Source: Phreatobacter sp. (GTDB lineage Bacteria > Pseudomonadota > Alphaproteobacteria > Rhizobiales > Phreatobacteraceae). Taken from it: a stretch of DNA of 64,000 nucleotides. Within the stretch, counting starts at the first letter, position 1, and every line of letters starts with the position of its first letter. Under the pieces are notes generated by a model that was not told the origin of the DNA, made no database searches, and saw only the letters and a list, made by a program, of their open reading frames with translations. A program made the position numbers and the translations under genes. Location: contig JAIEPJ010000132.1 in assembly GCA_019749835.1 (NCBI GenBank), positions 1-64,000 on the forward strand, written 5' to 3'. Of this stretch, positions 51,609-60,237 are shown one piece after another.

Positions 51609-53324
51609 GTGCTCACCAGCCTGAAGCAGATCTGGCGACTCGCCGTCCTCTGCGCCTGGCGGCCCGGTGGCCGGTTCGGCATCGTCCTGTTCGTGACCAT
51701 CTTCGCCTTCGGCCTCGCCGGTGTGCATGTCACCGTGCGGCTGATCCGCTGGACGAATGATTTCTTCACCGCGCTGCAGAAGCTCGACGTGCCGGCGGCG
51801 ACGCAGCAGATCGGCGTGTTCTTCGTTCTGGTGGCGATCAGCGCCGCCCTGAACCTGTCGGCCGGCTGGCTGCGCAAGCTCTTGCAGATCCGCTGGCGGC
51901 AGGGGCTGACCGATGCCGCCCTCGACGCCTGGCTGAGGGGCAAGGCCTACTGGCACCTGCGCGACCGGCAGGAGAACGGGCTCGACAATCCCGACCAGCG
52001 CATCGCCGACGATTGCCGGATCTTCGTCTACCGGCTGACGACCGAGGCGCTGGAACTCATGACCAACCTCGTCGCGCTGGTATCCTACGGCGCGATCCTG
52101 TGGTCGCTGTCGACCTTTCCGCTGGCTTTCAGCCTCTTCGGCATGGAGGTCTCCATCCCGCGCTACATGGTCTGGGCGGCGCCGCTCTATGTGGCGATCG
52201 CCAGCGGTCTGACGCATTGGCTCGGCAAGCCGCTGATTGCCCTCAACGTCGCGCAGCAGAAGACCGAGGCGGATTTCCGCTTCGCGCTCGCGCGCCTGCG
52301 CGAGAATGGCGAGCCCGTCGCCTTCGCGCGCGGGGAGCCGGCGGAGCGGCGGCTGTTCGACACCCGCTTCGCCGCCGTCGCCTGCAACTGGCGCCAGCTC
52401 ATGAACCGCGAGCTCATCCTCGGCCTCTTCACCCGGCCCTACATGCAGACGGTGCTGCGCATCCCGCTTTTCCTTGCCTTGCCGGCCTATCTCGCCGGGC
52501 GCCTGACCTTCGGCGGGCTGATGCAGATCGCCTCGGCCTTCCAGAATGTCGTGACGACCCTCTCCTGGTTCATCTTCTCGTACGGGGATCTGGCCGAACT
52601 CGTCGCGACGGCGCGGCGTCTCGACGGCTTCCTCGATGCCTGTGACGCCGCCGCCGTCCCGATCGGCGGCGTGGTCCAGACCCGGGACAAGGCCGGCCGG
52701 CTGAGGCTGCGCAATCTCAGCCTCAGCGCCCCCGACGGGCGTGAGATCGCCGCGATCCCCGACATCGTGCTGGCGCCAGGCGAGACCGTCTGGCTCAGCG
52801 GGCCCTCCGGCTGGGGCAAGACGACCCTGGTGCGCGCCGTGGCGGCGCTCTGGGTCCATGGCGCGGGCGAGGTCGCCGTGCCGCCGGGGTCGATCCTGTT
52901 CCTGTCGCAGCAGAGCTATCTGCCGCTCGGCAGCATCGCCGACGCCGTCGCCTATCCTGCCCATCGCGATGATCTCGGCGATGCCGCGATCCAGGCGGCC
53001 TTGCGGACGGTCGGCCTTGCGCGCCTTGCGGCGCCTGCCACCCTCGACGCGGCCGCGGGCACGGTGGGGCTCTCGGGAGGCGAGCGGCAGCGACTGATGC
53101 TGGCGCGGCTGCTGGCGCACCGGCCGGACTGGGCGGTGCTCGACGAACCGACCAGCGCCCTCGACCACGAGGCCGAGGCGGTCGTCCTCGCCGCCCTTCA
53201 TGCCGCGCTGCGGCAGACCGCCTTCCTCGTCATCGCTCATCGCGCCCCGCAAGGCCTGGGGCCGCTGCGCCGCATCGATCTCGCCGGTGGTGAGGCAACC
53301 GCGGCAGGCGTCAGCGCGGCGTGA
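51609..53324 (+). CDS. SbmA/BacA-like ABC transporter, intact ATPase
   Basis: A 571-residue fused permease-ATPase of the ABC_membrane_2 group, a paralogue of the gene at 41213. The membrane domain covers about residues 15-335. The ATPase domain has Walker A GPSGWGKTT, signature LSGGERQR, Walker B AVLDEPTSALD with the catalytic Glu present, and H-loop His in VIAHR. It starts with GTG 51609, 15 bp after the HmuS/HutX-like gene. Although it has exporter topology, relatives such as Rv1819c (cobalamin) and SbmA (peptides) import. Here uptake of the receptor's ligand is the simplest reading. Confidence 0.9.
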   Translation: MLTSLKQIWRLAVLCAWRPGGRFGIVLFVTIFAFGLAGVHVTVRLIRWTNDFFTALQKLDVPAATQQIGVFFVLVAISAALNLSAGWLRKLLQIRWRQGLTDAALDAWLRGKAYWHLRDRQENGLDNPDQRIADDCRIFVYRLTTEALELMTNLVALVSYGAILWSLSTFPLAFSLFGMEVSIPRYMVWAAPLYVAIASGLTHWLGKPLIALNVAQQKTEADFRFALARLRENGEPVAFARGEPAERRLFDTRFAAVACNWRQLMNRELILGLFTRPYMQTVLRIPLFLALPAYLAGRLTFGGLMQIASAFQNVVTTLSWFIFSYGDLAELVATARRLDGFLDACDAAAVPIGGVVQTRDKAGRLRLRNLSLSAPDGREIAAIPDIVLAPGETVWLSGPSGWGKTTLVRAVAALWVHGAGEVAVPPGSILFLSQQSYLPLGSIADAVAYPAHRDDLGDAAIQAALRTVGLARLAAPATLDAAAGTVGLSGGERQRLMLARLLAHRPDWAVLDEPTSALDHEAEAVVLAALHAALRQTAFLVIAHRAPQGLGPLRRIDLAGGEATAAGVSAA

Positions 53325-54174
53325 AGGTAAGCTGCATCCTGGCCGTGTCGCAGGCACCGGGAGCGAGAAGCCGCATGGACGGCTTGTCGGCGAGGTCGCC
53401 GGCAAAGCCGACGGGGTCGCCGTAGCCCGTCCAGGCCTCCATGCAGAGATAGGGCGCGCCCGGTTTCGACCACAGCGCCAGATGCGGAAAGCCGTCGAGC
53501 GCCATGGTCAGCCGCGCCCCGTCCGGGGCCTCCAGGGCCCATGAACGGCTGCGGGCCCCAAGGAAGCAGAGGGCTTCGGCGGCGAAAACCGCGTCGCCGA
53601 GGGCAAGGCGCGTGCCTGCGAGCGGCACCGGGCGCCGGTCATCCGAGAACAGCCCGCCGGCCGCGATGACCGGAACGGCGGGCTCCTCGGCCTCGGCGAA
53701 GACGATGGCATGGCCTTCGCGACGCCCCCCGCTCAGCGGCCAGCGGAAGCCGGGATGCAGGCCCATGGCATAGGGCATGGGCCGGTCGCCGTCGTTGCGG
53801 ACGGCGAGGGTGGTGACGAGGCCCGCGTCGGTCAGAACATGGGTGACGGTCAGGCGGAACGCGAAGGGGTAGAGCGCGCGCGTTGCAGCATCCGCGGCGA
53901 GTTCGAGCGTGCAGGAGGCTGCGTCCGCGGCCAGGACGCGGAAGTGGCGCGTGGCGGCAAAGCCGTGCACGCCCATCGGGCGGTCGGTCCCGTCGACACG
54001 GATGAGCCCGTCCCGTGCCCAGCCGACGATAGGAAAGAGGACCGGCGCTGACTGGTTCCACCAGGCGGGATCGCCCGGCCACAGCAGCTCATTGCCGTCG
54101 ACCGACCAGGCCTTCAGTTCGGCGCCGGCGAGGCTTATGGCGGCGCGCTGTCCACCTGTCGCGAGGGTAATCAT
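53311..54174 (-). CDS. Aldose 1-epimerase family protein (LacX-like)
   Basis: A 287-residue galactose-mutarotase-like protein. The first motif MGVHGFAATRHF carries a substrate-contacting His, GLHPGFRWPL the second His, and the catalytic Glu is likely in CMEAWTGYGD. It interconverts alpha and beta anomers of sugars or a sugar phosphate. Its 3' end overlaps the convergent ABC gene by 14 bp. It lies 63 bp downstream of cobC on the same strand but is functionally unrelated. Confidence 0.9.
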   Translation of the reverse strand: MITLATGGQRAAISLAGAELKAWSVDGNELLWPGDPAWWNQSAPVLFPIVGWARDGLIRVDGTDRPMGVHGFAATRHFRVLAADAASCTLELAADAATRALYPFAFRLTVTHVLTDAGLVTTLAVRNDGDRPMPYAMGLHPGFRWPLSGGRREGHAIVFAEAEEPAVPVIAAGGLFSDDRRPVPLAGTRLALGDAVFAAEALCFLGARSRSWALEAPDGARLTMALDGFPHLALWSKPGAPYLCMEAWTGYGDPVGFAGDLADKPSMRLLAPGACDTARMQLTFTPR

Positions 54175-54237
54175 CGGCCGGCATGGTCTGCTACCCGGCC
54201 GATTCGGTCGAGATCGTCCTGACGCTTGCGCTCGCCG

Positions 54238-55233
54238 TCAGCGGCTTGCGACGACCGCCGCGAGGCGTCGCCAGCCGTCCTCGTCGCCGGGAAGCCCGAA
54301 ACGCAGGAGATGCGGCCGGCCGGCGAAGCGGCGCACATGCAGCCCCGCCGCGCCGAGGCGGGCGAACCAGGCAGGGGCTTCCGGCGTTTCCACGAGCCGG
54401 TAAAGGATCGTGCCGCCGACCACCGTGCCGATGCCGGCGAGCAGATCGTCGAGCCGCGCGGCATCGCCGGCCCGGTCTTGCCGCGCTGCCGCCAGCCAGG
54501 CGCTGTCATCGAGGGCCGCGGCGCCGATGGCGAGGGTGGGGCCGGCCACCGGCCAGCGCCCGAGGGCCTGCGTCAGGCGGGTGGCGAGGGCGGGATCGCC
54601 GATGGCGAAGCCGAGGCGCAGCCCGGCGAGGCCATAGGTCTTGCCGAAGGAGCGCAGCACCAGGGTGGCGGGCGGCAGCTGAGGAACGAGGCTGATCGTC
54701 GGCGTGAAATCGGCGAAGGCCTCGTCCACCACCAGCAGCCCGTCGCGGCGGGCGAGGCCGGCGGCGAGGGCGGCGAGGGCCTCCGGTGGGACGACGCGCC
54801 CGTCGGGATTGTTGGGATTGACCACGACGATGACGGTGGCATCGCCGGCTTCATCGGGCGTGGCGATCTCCCGCACGGCGTGGCCGGCCCGGCCCCAGGC
54901 GGCAGCATGCTCGCCATAGGTCGGCCCGAGGACCGCGCAGATCCCTTGGGGGACGAGGCGCGGCAGGAGATCGATGAGGATCTGCGTGCCCGGTGCAGCG
55001 ACGATGCCGGCACGGTGCGGGACACGATAGGCCTGCCGCGCCGCCGCCAGCAGCGCCTCCTCGTCGGCAGCGGCCGGCAGGCGCTGCCAGAGGCTGGCAG
55101 GCAGCGCGGGAAGCGGGTAGGGAACCGGATTGATCCCGGTCGAAAGGTCGATCCGCGGTTCGGGCGCCGCCGGGAACAGCCGGCGCGTCTCGCCGAGATC
55201 ACCGCCGTGCCACAGGGGTTCTGCCTCGCTCAT
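54238..55233 (-). CDS. cobC: Threonine-phosphate decarboxylase, cobalamin pathway
   Basis: A 331-residue PLP enzyme of aminotransferase class I fold. It forms (R)-1-amino-2-propanol phosphate, the linker attached to the corrin ring. The family opening WHGGDLGETRRLFP and LSTGINPVPYPLP are present, with VNPNNPDGRVV and the PLP lysine in SFGKTYGLAGLRLGF near residue 205. The start at 55233 is chosen by family alignment. Its start codon overlaps that of the divergent cobD in a shared CATG. It works with CobD. Confidence 0.94.
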   Translation of the reverse strand: MSEAEPLWHGGDLGETRRLFPAAPEPRIDLSTGINPVPYPLPALPASLWQRLPAAADEEALLAAARQAYRVPHRAGIVAAPGTQILIDLLPRLVPQGICAVLGPTYGEHAAAWGRAGHAVREIATPDEAGDATVIVVVNPNNPDGRVVPPEALAALAAGLARRDGLLVVDEAFADFTPTISLVPQLPPATLVLRSFGKTYGLAGLRLGFAIGDPALATRLTQALGRWPVAGPTLAIGAAALDDSAWLAAARQDRAGDAARLDDLLAGIGTVVGGTILYRLVETPEAPAWFARLGAAGLHVRRFAGRPHLLRFGLPGDEDGWRRLAAVVASR

Positions 55234-56212
55234 GTCGCCCGTCTCGCCTCTCGCCGTCCTTGCCCTCGCCCTCGTCATCGAGGCCGTCGCCGGCTATCCG
55301 CAGGGCCTGTTCCGCCGCATCGGGCATCCCGTCACCTGGATCGGCCGGCTTATAGGCGCTCTCGACCGCGGGATGAACAGGGAGGATCAGCCGCCCGACA
55401 AGCGGCGCCGGGCCGGGATCGTCGCTCTGCTTGTGCTTCTGGCGGTGACGGGCGGCGTCGCTCTGCTGGCCGAGATGCTCCTGGCGCCCTTGGCGATTCT
55501 TGGCGGCATCCTGCTCGCGGTCCTCGCCTCGACCCTCCTCGCCCAGCGCAGCCTGCACGACCATGTGGCGGCGGTGGCGGAGGCGCTGGAAACGGGCGGG
55601 CTCGAGGCCGGCCGGCGGGCCGTGTCGATGATCGTCGGGCGCGATCCCGACCGTCTGGACGAGGCCGGCGTGTCGCGCGCTGCCATCGAAAGCCTGGCGG
55701 AAAACTTCTCGGATGGGGTGACGGCCCCGGCCTTCTGGCTCGGCGTCTTCGGCCTGCCCGGAATTGTCCTCTACAAGGCGATCAACACGGCGGATTCGAT
55801 GATCGGCCACCGCAATCCGCGCCACGAGGCCTTCGGCTGGGCGGCGGCGCGGCTCGACGACCTCGTCAACCTGCCGGCCTCGCGGCTGAGCGCCGGGCTG
55901 ATCATCGCGGCGGCTGCGCTGGACGGGCCGGAGCCGGCGCGCCGGGCCTGGCGGTCGGTCAGGCGGGACGCGAAACGCCACCGCTCGCCCAATGCCGGCT
56001 GGCCCGAAGCGGCCATGGCGGGCGCGCTCGGCCTCAGGCTCGCGGGTCCGCGCGTCTATGGCACCACACTGGTGACGGACGCCTTCATGGGCGACGGGCG
56101 GATCGAGGCCCATGCCGGCGATATCCGCGCGGCGCTGAGGCTCTATCGCCGCGCCCTCGCGCTTGGCTGGGCGCTGGTCGCGGCGCTGGTCGCCCTCGCC
56201 TTCAGCTTCTGA
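55232..56212 (+). CDS. cobD: Adenosylcobinamide-phosphate synthase
   Basis: A 326-residue inner-membrane enzyme (CobD/CbiB) that joins aminopropanol phosphate to adenosylcobyric acid. Several hydrophobic segments are interspersed with the motifs [11 protein letters not shown] near residue 30, [17 protein letters not shown] near 155 and [18 protein letters not shown] near 180. The ATG at 55232 overlaps the complementary start codon of cobC. The 3' end overlaps the convergent cobQ by 11 bp. Confidence 0.95.
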   Translation: MSPVSPLAVLALALVIEAVAGYPQGLFRRIGHPVTWIGRLIGALDRGMNREDQPPDKRRRAGIVALLVLLAVTGGVALLAEMLLAPLAILGGILLAVLASTLLAQRSLHDHVAAVAEALETGGLEAGRRAVSMIVGRDPDRLDEAGVSRAAIESLAENFSDGVTAPAFWLGVFGLPGIVLYKAINTADSMIGHRNPRHEAFGWAAARLDDLVNLPASRLSAGLIIAAAALDGPEPARRAWRSVRRDAKRHRSPNAGWPEAAMAGALGLRLAGPRVYGTTLVTDAFMGDGRIEAHAGDIRAALRLYRRALALGWALVAALVALAFSF

Positions 56213-57668
56213 CGCGGGCCGCGATCTGCCAGAGACGATCGACGTCGAGATGGCGCTCCAGATGGGCGGCAAGTCCGTCCAGGACCGTCTCGACCATGGT
56301 CTCCCAGGCGAGGTCGGAGGTGGCGGCGCCGAGCCTCCCGAGGAAGGCGCGCCGCATGGCGTCCTCCCCGAACAGGCCATGGACATAGGTGCCGCCGATC
56401 CGCCCGTCGGGCGAGACGGCGCCGTCACCGCGCCCGTCGGACAGGGTGGCGAAGGGACGGACGGTGGCTGGCCCGTGCGTTACGCCGAGATGCATCTCGT
56501 AGCCGGCGAAGGACGCGCCTTCCGCCGTCGCGGTGACCGGCGTCAGGCGCTTGTCGGCCGTCAGGACGGTCTCGACGTCGAGGAGGCCTAGGCCGGGGAC
56601 GGCGCGCGGCTCGCCCTCGATTCCTTCAGGGTCCGCGATGGTGCGCCCGAGCATCTGATAGCCGCCGCAGATGCCGAGCACGCGCCCGCCGCGCCGGACA
56701 TGGGCGGCGATGTCGATGTCCCAGCCCTGGGCCCTCAGGAAGGCGAGATCGTCGATGGTCGCCTTGGAGCCGGGCAGGAGGATCAGCGCCGCCCCGGCGG
56801 GCAGGGGCGTGCCGGCTTCGACCAGCCGCACGGCGATGCCGGGCTCGGCCTTCAGCGGGTCGAGGTCATCGAAATTGGCGATGCGCGGCATGACCGGAAC
56901 GGCGATGACCGGGCATTCGCCCTCGCCGGAGCCAAGGCCCGCCTTGAGGCCCATGATGTCCTCGGCGGGCAGGCGCGCCGCCTCGGGGAAATGCGGAACG
57001 AGACCGATGGGCGCCCAGCCGGTGCGCGCGGCGATGAAGGTCATGCCGTCGGCGAAGAGGGTCGGATCGCCACGGAATCGGTTGACGATGAAGCCGGCGA
57101 CCATGGCGGCATCGGCCGGGTCGATCACGGCCTGCGTGCCGACGAGGCTGGCGATGACACCGCCGCGCTCGATGTCGCCGAGGAGAACGACCGGCGTCCC
57201 CGTGGCGCGGGCGAAGCCCATATTGGCGATGTCGCCCGCGCGCAGGTTGACCTCCGAGGCCGAGCCGGCGCCCTCGACGAGCACGAGATCGGCCTCGCCC
57301 GACAGGCGCGTGAAGGAGTCGATGACGGCTTCCATCAGCCGCGGCTTCCAGTCCTGGAAGGCGCGGGCCCCGGCATTGCCGATGCGCCGGCCCTGGACGA
57401 CGACCTGGGCGCCGGTCTCGCTCTGGGGTTTCAGCAGGACCGGGTTCATGTGGACGGACGGGGCGACGTAGGCGGCGCGCGCCTGCAGCGCCTGGGCCCT
57501 GCCGATCTCGCCGCCATCGGCGGTGACGGCGGCATTGTTCGACATATTCTGCGGCTTGAACGGCCGGACCCTCAGACCGCGCCGGGCGAAGAGGCGGGCA
57601 AGGCCTGCCACGATCAGCGACTTGCCGACGTCCGACCCGGTGCCCTGGATCATCAGGGCGCGGGTCAA
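56202..57668 (-). CDS. cobQ: Cobyric acid synthase
   Basis: A 488-residue glutamine-dependent amidase that converts adenosylcobyrinic acid a,c-diamide to adenosylcobyric acid. The N-terminal ATPase domain starts with [18 protein letters not shown] (P-loop) and NMSNNAAVT. The C-terminal class I amidotransferase has the catalytic Cys in [10 protein letters not shown] near residue 325. The ATG overlaps the cobO stop by four bases, so cobU, cobO and cobQ form a tight operon. Confidence 0.96.
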   Translation of the reverse strand: MTRALMIQGTGSDVGKSLIVAGLARLFARRGLRVRPFKPQNMSNNAAVTADGGEIGRAQALQARAAYVAPSVHMNPVLLKPQSETGAQVVVQGRRIGNAGARAFQDWKPRLMEAVIDSFTRLSGEADLVLVEGAGSASEVNLRAGDIANMGFARATGTPVVLLGDIERGGVIASLVGTQAVIDPADAAMVAGFIVNRFRGDPTLFADGMTFIAARTGWAPIGLVPHFPEAARLPAEDIMGLKAGLGSGEGECPVIAVPVMPRIANFDDLDPLKAEPGIAVRLVEAGTPLPAGAALILLPGSKATIDDLAFLRAQGWDIDIAAHVRRGGRVLGICGGYQMLGRTIADPEGIEGEPRAVPGLGLLDVETVLTADKRLTPVTATAEGASFAGYEMHLGVTHGPATVRPFATLSDGRGDGAVSPDGRIGGTYVHGLFGEDAMRRAFLGRLGAATSDLAWETMVETVLDGLAAHLERHLDVDRLWQIAARVRS

Positions 57669-58288
57669 AATTCGATGCCCTTCTGCGCCTTCACGCCCGC
57701 GGCGAAATGGTGCTTCACCTGTCCCATCTCGGTGACGAGGTCGGCGGCAGCGATCAGGTCCGGCTTGGCGTTGCGGCCGGTGACGACGACGTGCAGGCCC
57801 TCGCGCCGGCCGGCCAGCGCCGCGACGACGTCGTCAAGCGGCAGATAATCGTAGCGCAGCGCGATGTTGAGTTCGTCCAGCACGACGAGTCCGATCGTCG
57901 GATCGGCCATCAGTTCACGCGCCTTGTCGAAGGCGCGACCGGCGGCGGCGATGTCGCGCGCCTTGTCCTGCGTCTCCCAGGTGAAGCCCTCGCCCATCGT
58001 GTGCCAGGCGACGCGGTCACCGAACGTTTCCAGCGCGCGGCGCTCGCCGGTGTCCCAGGCGCCCTTGATGAACTGCACCACGCCGACGCGCCAGCCGTGG
58101 CCGAGGGCGCGCAGGGCGAGGCCGAAGGCGGCGGTCGATTTGCCCTTGCCCGGGCCGGTATGGACGATGAGCAGCCCCTTCTCGAGGGTCTTGGAGGCCA
58201 CTTCGGCGTCCTGCACAGCCTTGCGTTTCTCCATTTTGGCCCTGTGGCGGGCGGCCTCATCGGCATCGGCGGGCATGGTCATCCTCAC
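57665..58288 (-). CDS. cobO: Cob(I)yrinic acid a,c-diamide adenosyltransferase
   Basis: A 207-residue CobA/CobO-type adenosyltransferase that adds the 5'-deoxyadenosyl ligand to the corrinoid cobalt. The ATP-binding loop is [13 protein letters not shown] near residue 45; later blocks are [11 protein letters not shown] and [15 protein letters not shown]. Three in-frame starts are possible: GTG 58288 (overlapping the cobU stop), ATG 58282 and ATG 58276. The last is preceded by a GAGG site six bases away. The gene overlaps both neighbours by four bases. Confidence 0.96.
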   Translation of the reverse strand: MRMTMPADADEAARHRAKMEKRKAVQDAEVASKTLEKGLLIVHTGPGKGKSTAAFGLALRALGHGWRVGVVQFIKGAWDTGERRALETFGDRVAWHTMGEGFTWETQDKARDIAAAGRAFDKARELMADPTIGLVVLDELNIALRYDYLPLDDVVAALAGRREGLHVVVTGRNAKPDLIAAADLVTEMGQVKHHFAAGVKAQKGIEF

Positions 58289-58812
58289 TTCACCTGCATC
58301 GGCAGGCCGGCCACCATGAAGACCACGCGGTCGGCGACGGCGGCAAGGTCCTGGTGCAGCCGGCCGGCCGCATCGCGGAACCGGCGGGCGAGCGCATTGT
58401 CCGGCACGATGCCGAGGCCGACCTCGTTGCTGACGAGAACCAGCGGTCCCGGTGACTCCTGGCAGGCGGCGATCAGCGCCGCCGAATCGACGGCGGTATC
58501 GCGGTCGGCGAGAAGCACATTGGTGAGCCAGAGGGTCAGGCAGTCGACCAGCACGGCACGACCCGGCGGTGCGGCGCGAATCGCCGCGGCGAGTTCCAGC
58601 GGCGCATCCACCGTGTGCCAGGCAGCGCTGCGGCGGTCACGGTGGGTGGCGATGCGTAAGCGCATCTCATCGTCGAAGGCCTGCGCCGTCGCCACATAGG
58701 TCCAGGGTCCGGGCGTCGCCTCGACGAGCCGCTCGGCATGGCGGCTCTTGCCGGAACGGGCGCCGCCGAGGACCAGGGTGAGCGGCGGAAGGGATGTCGG
58801 GGGCAGGCTCAT
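58285..58812 (-). CDS. cobU: Adenosylcobinamide kinase/guanylyltransferase
   Basis: A 175-residue bifunctional CobU/CobP enzyme that phosphorylates adenosylcobinamide and transfers GMP to it. The P-loop is LVLGGARSGKSRHAE near residue 15. Other motifs are YVATAQAFDDEMRLRIATHR, with the guanylylated His region, and LVSNEVGLGIVPDNALARRFRD. It is the first gene of the minus-strand cob operon. The promoter must lie in the short 81-bp gap before the riboswitch of the opposite arm. Confidence 0.95.
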   Translation of the reverse strand: MSLPPTSLPPLTLVLGGARSGKSRHAERLVEATPGPWTYVATAQAFDDEMRLRIATHRDRRSAAWHTVDAPLELAAAIRAAPPGRAVLVDCLTLWLTNVLLADRDTAVDSAALIAACQESPGPLVLVSNEVGLGIVPDNALARRFRDAAGRLHQDLAAVADRVVFMVAGLPMQVK

Positions 58813-58893
58813 GGACGGGTATATCGCCCGTCGCGGCGCCCCATGCAAACGGCTCCATTGCAAATCGCCTGGAGCCCTGATAGTCCTATGGGC

Positions 58894-59054
58894 GTGACGG
58901 TGCCTCCTCCGGGAGGTGAAAAGGGAACGCGGTGCGACGCCGCGGCTGCCCCCGCAACTGTAAGCGGCGATTCCTCGCGCCGGATGCCACTGGGACGAAT
59001 GCCCGGGAAGGTGGTGCGAGGGTTTGAGCCGTGAGCCAGGAGACCTGCCGTCAC
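58894..59054 (+). promoter_or_regulatory. Cobalamin riboswitch
   Basis: An adenosylcobalamin-sensing RNA. P1 is formed by GTGACGG (58894-58900) and CCGTCAC (59048-59054). The conserved AAGGGAA segment, the core CCCCGCAACTGTAAGCG, the CACTGG and GGGAAGG elements and the B12 box GAGCCAGGAGACCTGCC (59033-59049) appear in the correct order. The first gene downstream is the HupE-type transporter, 125 bp away. Repression of the hupE-DUF1636-cobW-cobN arm at high cobalamin is the expected effect. Confidence 0.97.
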
Positions 59055-59179
59055 CCGCGCTTCTCATAGGCCCATCGGACGGGGTGTTCCGCTGGCGGCT
59101 GTGTCCGGACGTCCATGGCGTCCGGCTCCGTCTGTGGGAGCTTTGCCGGACTCGTCCGGCCGCTGACGGAGTTGCCACG

Positions 59180-59809
59180 ATGCCGACCATCGTTCGCATG
59201 GCCATGTTCGCCGCCCTTGCGGCTGTCCTCACCATCAATCCCGCCTTTGCGCATCACCCGACGGGAGATGCGATCCCAACCACTTTTCTTGAGGGGCTGC
59301 TGTCCGGCTTCGGCCATCCGGTTCTCGGCCTCGATCATCTCGCCGCCCTCGTGGTCGTCGGTCTTCTCGCCTCGCGCGCCGGCCGCGGCTGGTTCATCCT
59401 GCCGGCACTGTGGATCGCCGCCATGGGTCTCGGCGTCGCCGCTCATCTCGGCAGCGTCGATCTGCCGGGCGCGGAGTTTCTGGTCGCCGGCAGCCTCGTG
59501 GTCATCGCCCTGATCGGTGTGTTCAATCCGGCCCTGCCGCTGGCGGTGACAGGCTCCGCCTTCGTGATCGGCGGCTTCGCCCACGGCCATGCCCTTGCGG
59601 AAAGCGTCATCGGCGCCGAGCCCATGCCGCTCGTCGCCTATCTCATCGGCCTTGTCGCGGTCCAGGCGGCCATCACAACGGGGATCGCGGTCGCGGCGCG
59701 GCGGCTGTTCCCGGTTGCGGCCGATGCCCCGGCCTTCCGGGCGGCGGCGGGCGCCATGGGGGCCGTCGGCCTGGTTTTCCTCGTCATCGCCGCCCGCAGC
59801 CTCGCCTGA
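59180..59809 (+). CDS. HupE/UreJ-family cobalt/nickel transporter
   Basis: A 209-residue inner-membrane transporter. The signal-like first segment ends in AFAHH, giving an N-terminal His-rich motif HHPTGD. The HupE/UreJ signature GFGHPVLGLDHLAALVVVG follows, then GFAHGHALAE near residue 135, with about six membrane segments. Family members under cobalamin riboswitch control are predicted to carry cobalt. The ATG at 59180 is chosen because the longer in-frame extension runs through the riboswitch. It is the first gene of the plus-strand operon. Confidence 0.93.
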   Translation: MPTIVRMAMFAALAAVLTINPAFAHHPTGDAIPTTFLEGLLSGFGHPVLGLDHLAALVVVGLLASRAGRGWFILPALWIAAMGLGVAAHLGSVDLPGAEFLVAGSLVVIALIGVFNPALPLAVTGSAFVIGGFAHGHALAESVIGAEPMPLVAYLIGLVAVQAAITTGIAVAARRLFPVAADAPAFRAAAGAMGAVGLVFLVIAARSLA

Positions 59810-59822
59810 CATCGAGGCCATC

Positions 59823-60230
59823 ATGACCCCATCTCCTGCCTGTCCGGCCGACGCCGGACCCGAGCCCGTGCGCCTCATGGTCTGCACCAGCTGCCGCGCC
59901 GTCGGCGGCGATCCCGAGGCGCCCCGCCCCGGCGCCCAACTCCTCGCCGCCCTTGGCGAGGCCGTCACGGCCGATCCACAGGCCGCGGCCACCGTCATCG
60001 TCGAACCGGTCGAATGCCTCTCGGTCTGCAAGCGTCCCTGCACCGTCTCGATCACCGCGCCGGGCCGCTGGACCTATGTCTATGGCGATGTCGACCCGGC
60101 AGCCCATGCCGGGCCGCTGCTCGCCTTCGTCGACCAGTACCGCGCCACCGCGGACGGGCTCGTGCCCTGGCGCGAGCGCCCCGAGTTCATCCGCAAGGGC
60201 GTCGTCGCCCGCATTCCCCCGCTTCGCTGA
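59823..60230 (+). CDS. DUF1636 family metal-binding protein
   Basis: A 135-residue small protein. The cysteine pattern MVCTSCRAVGG near residue 20 and ECLSVCKRPCTVSI near residue 70 resembles a thin [2Fe-2S]-type or metal-binding fold. Members of DUF1636 cluster with cobalamin and cobalt genes. It lies between hupE (13 bp) and cobW (7 bp), so it is co-transcribed and riboswitch-controlled. Function is unknown; a metal-handling role in cobalt insertion or supply is plausible. Confidence 0.9.
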   Translation: MTPSPACPADAGPEPVRLMVCTSCRAVGGDPEAPRPGAQLLAALGEAVTADPQAAATVIVEPVECLSVCKRPCTVSITAPGRWTYVYGDVDPAAHAGPLLAFVDQYRATADGLVPWRERPEFIRKGVVARIPPLR

Positions 60231-60237
60231 GGCCGCC

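Noticed and set aside
48525-53405. A 1,626-codon minus-strand frame opposite the heme/iron operon
   Set aside because: Antisense to three well-supported genes and without any domain signature.
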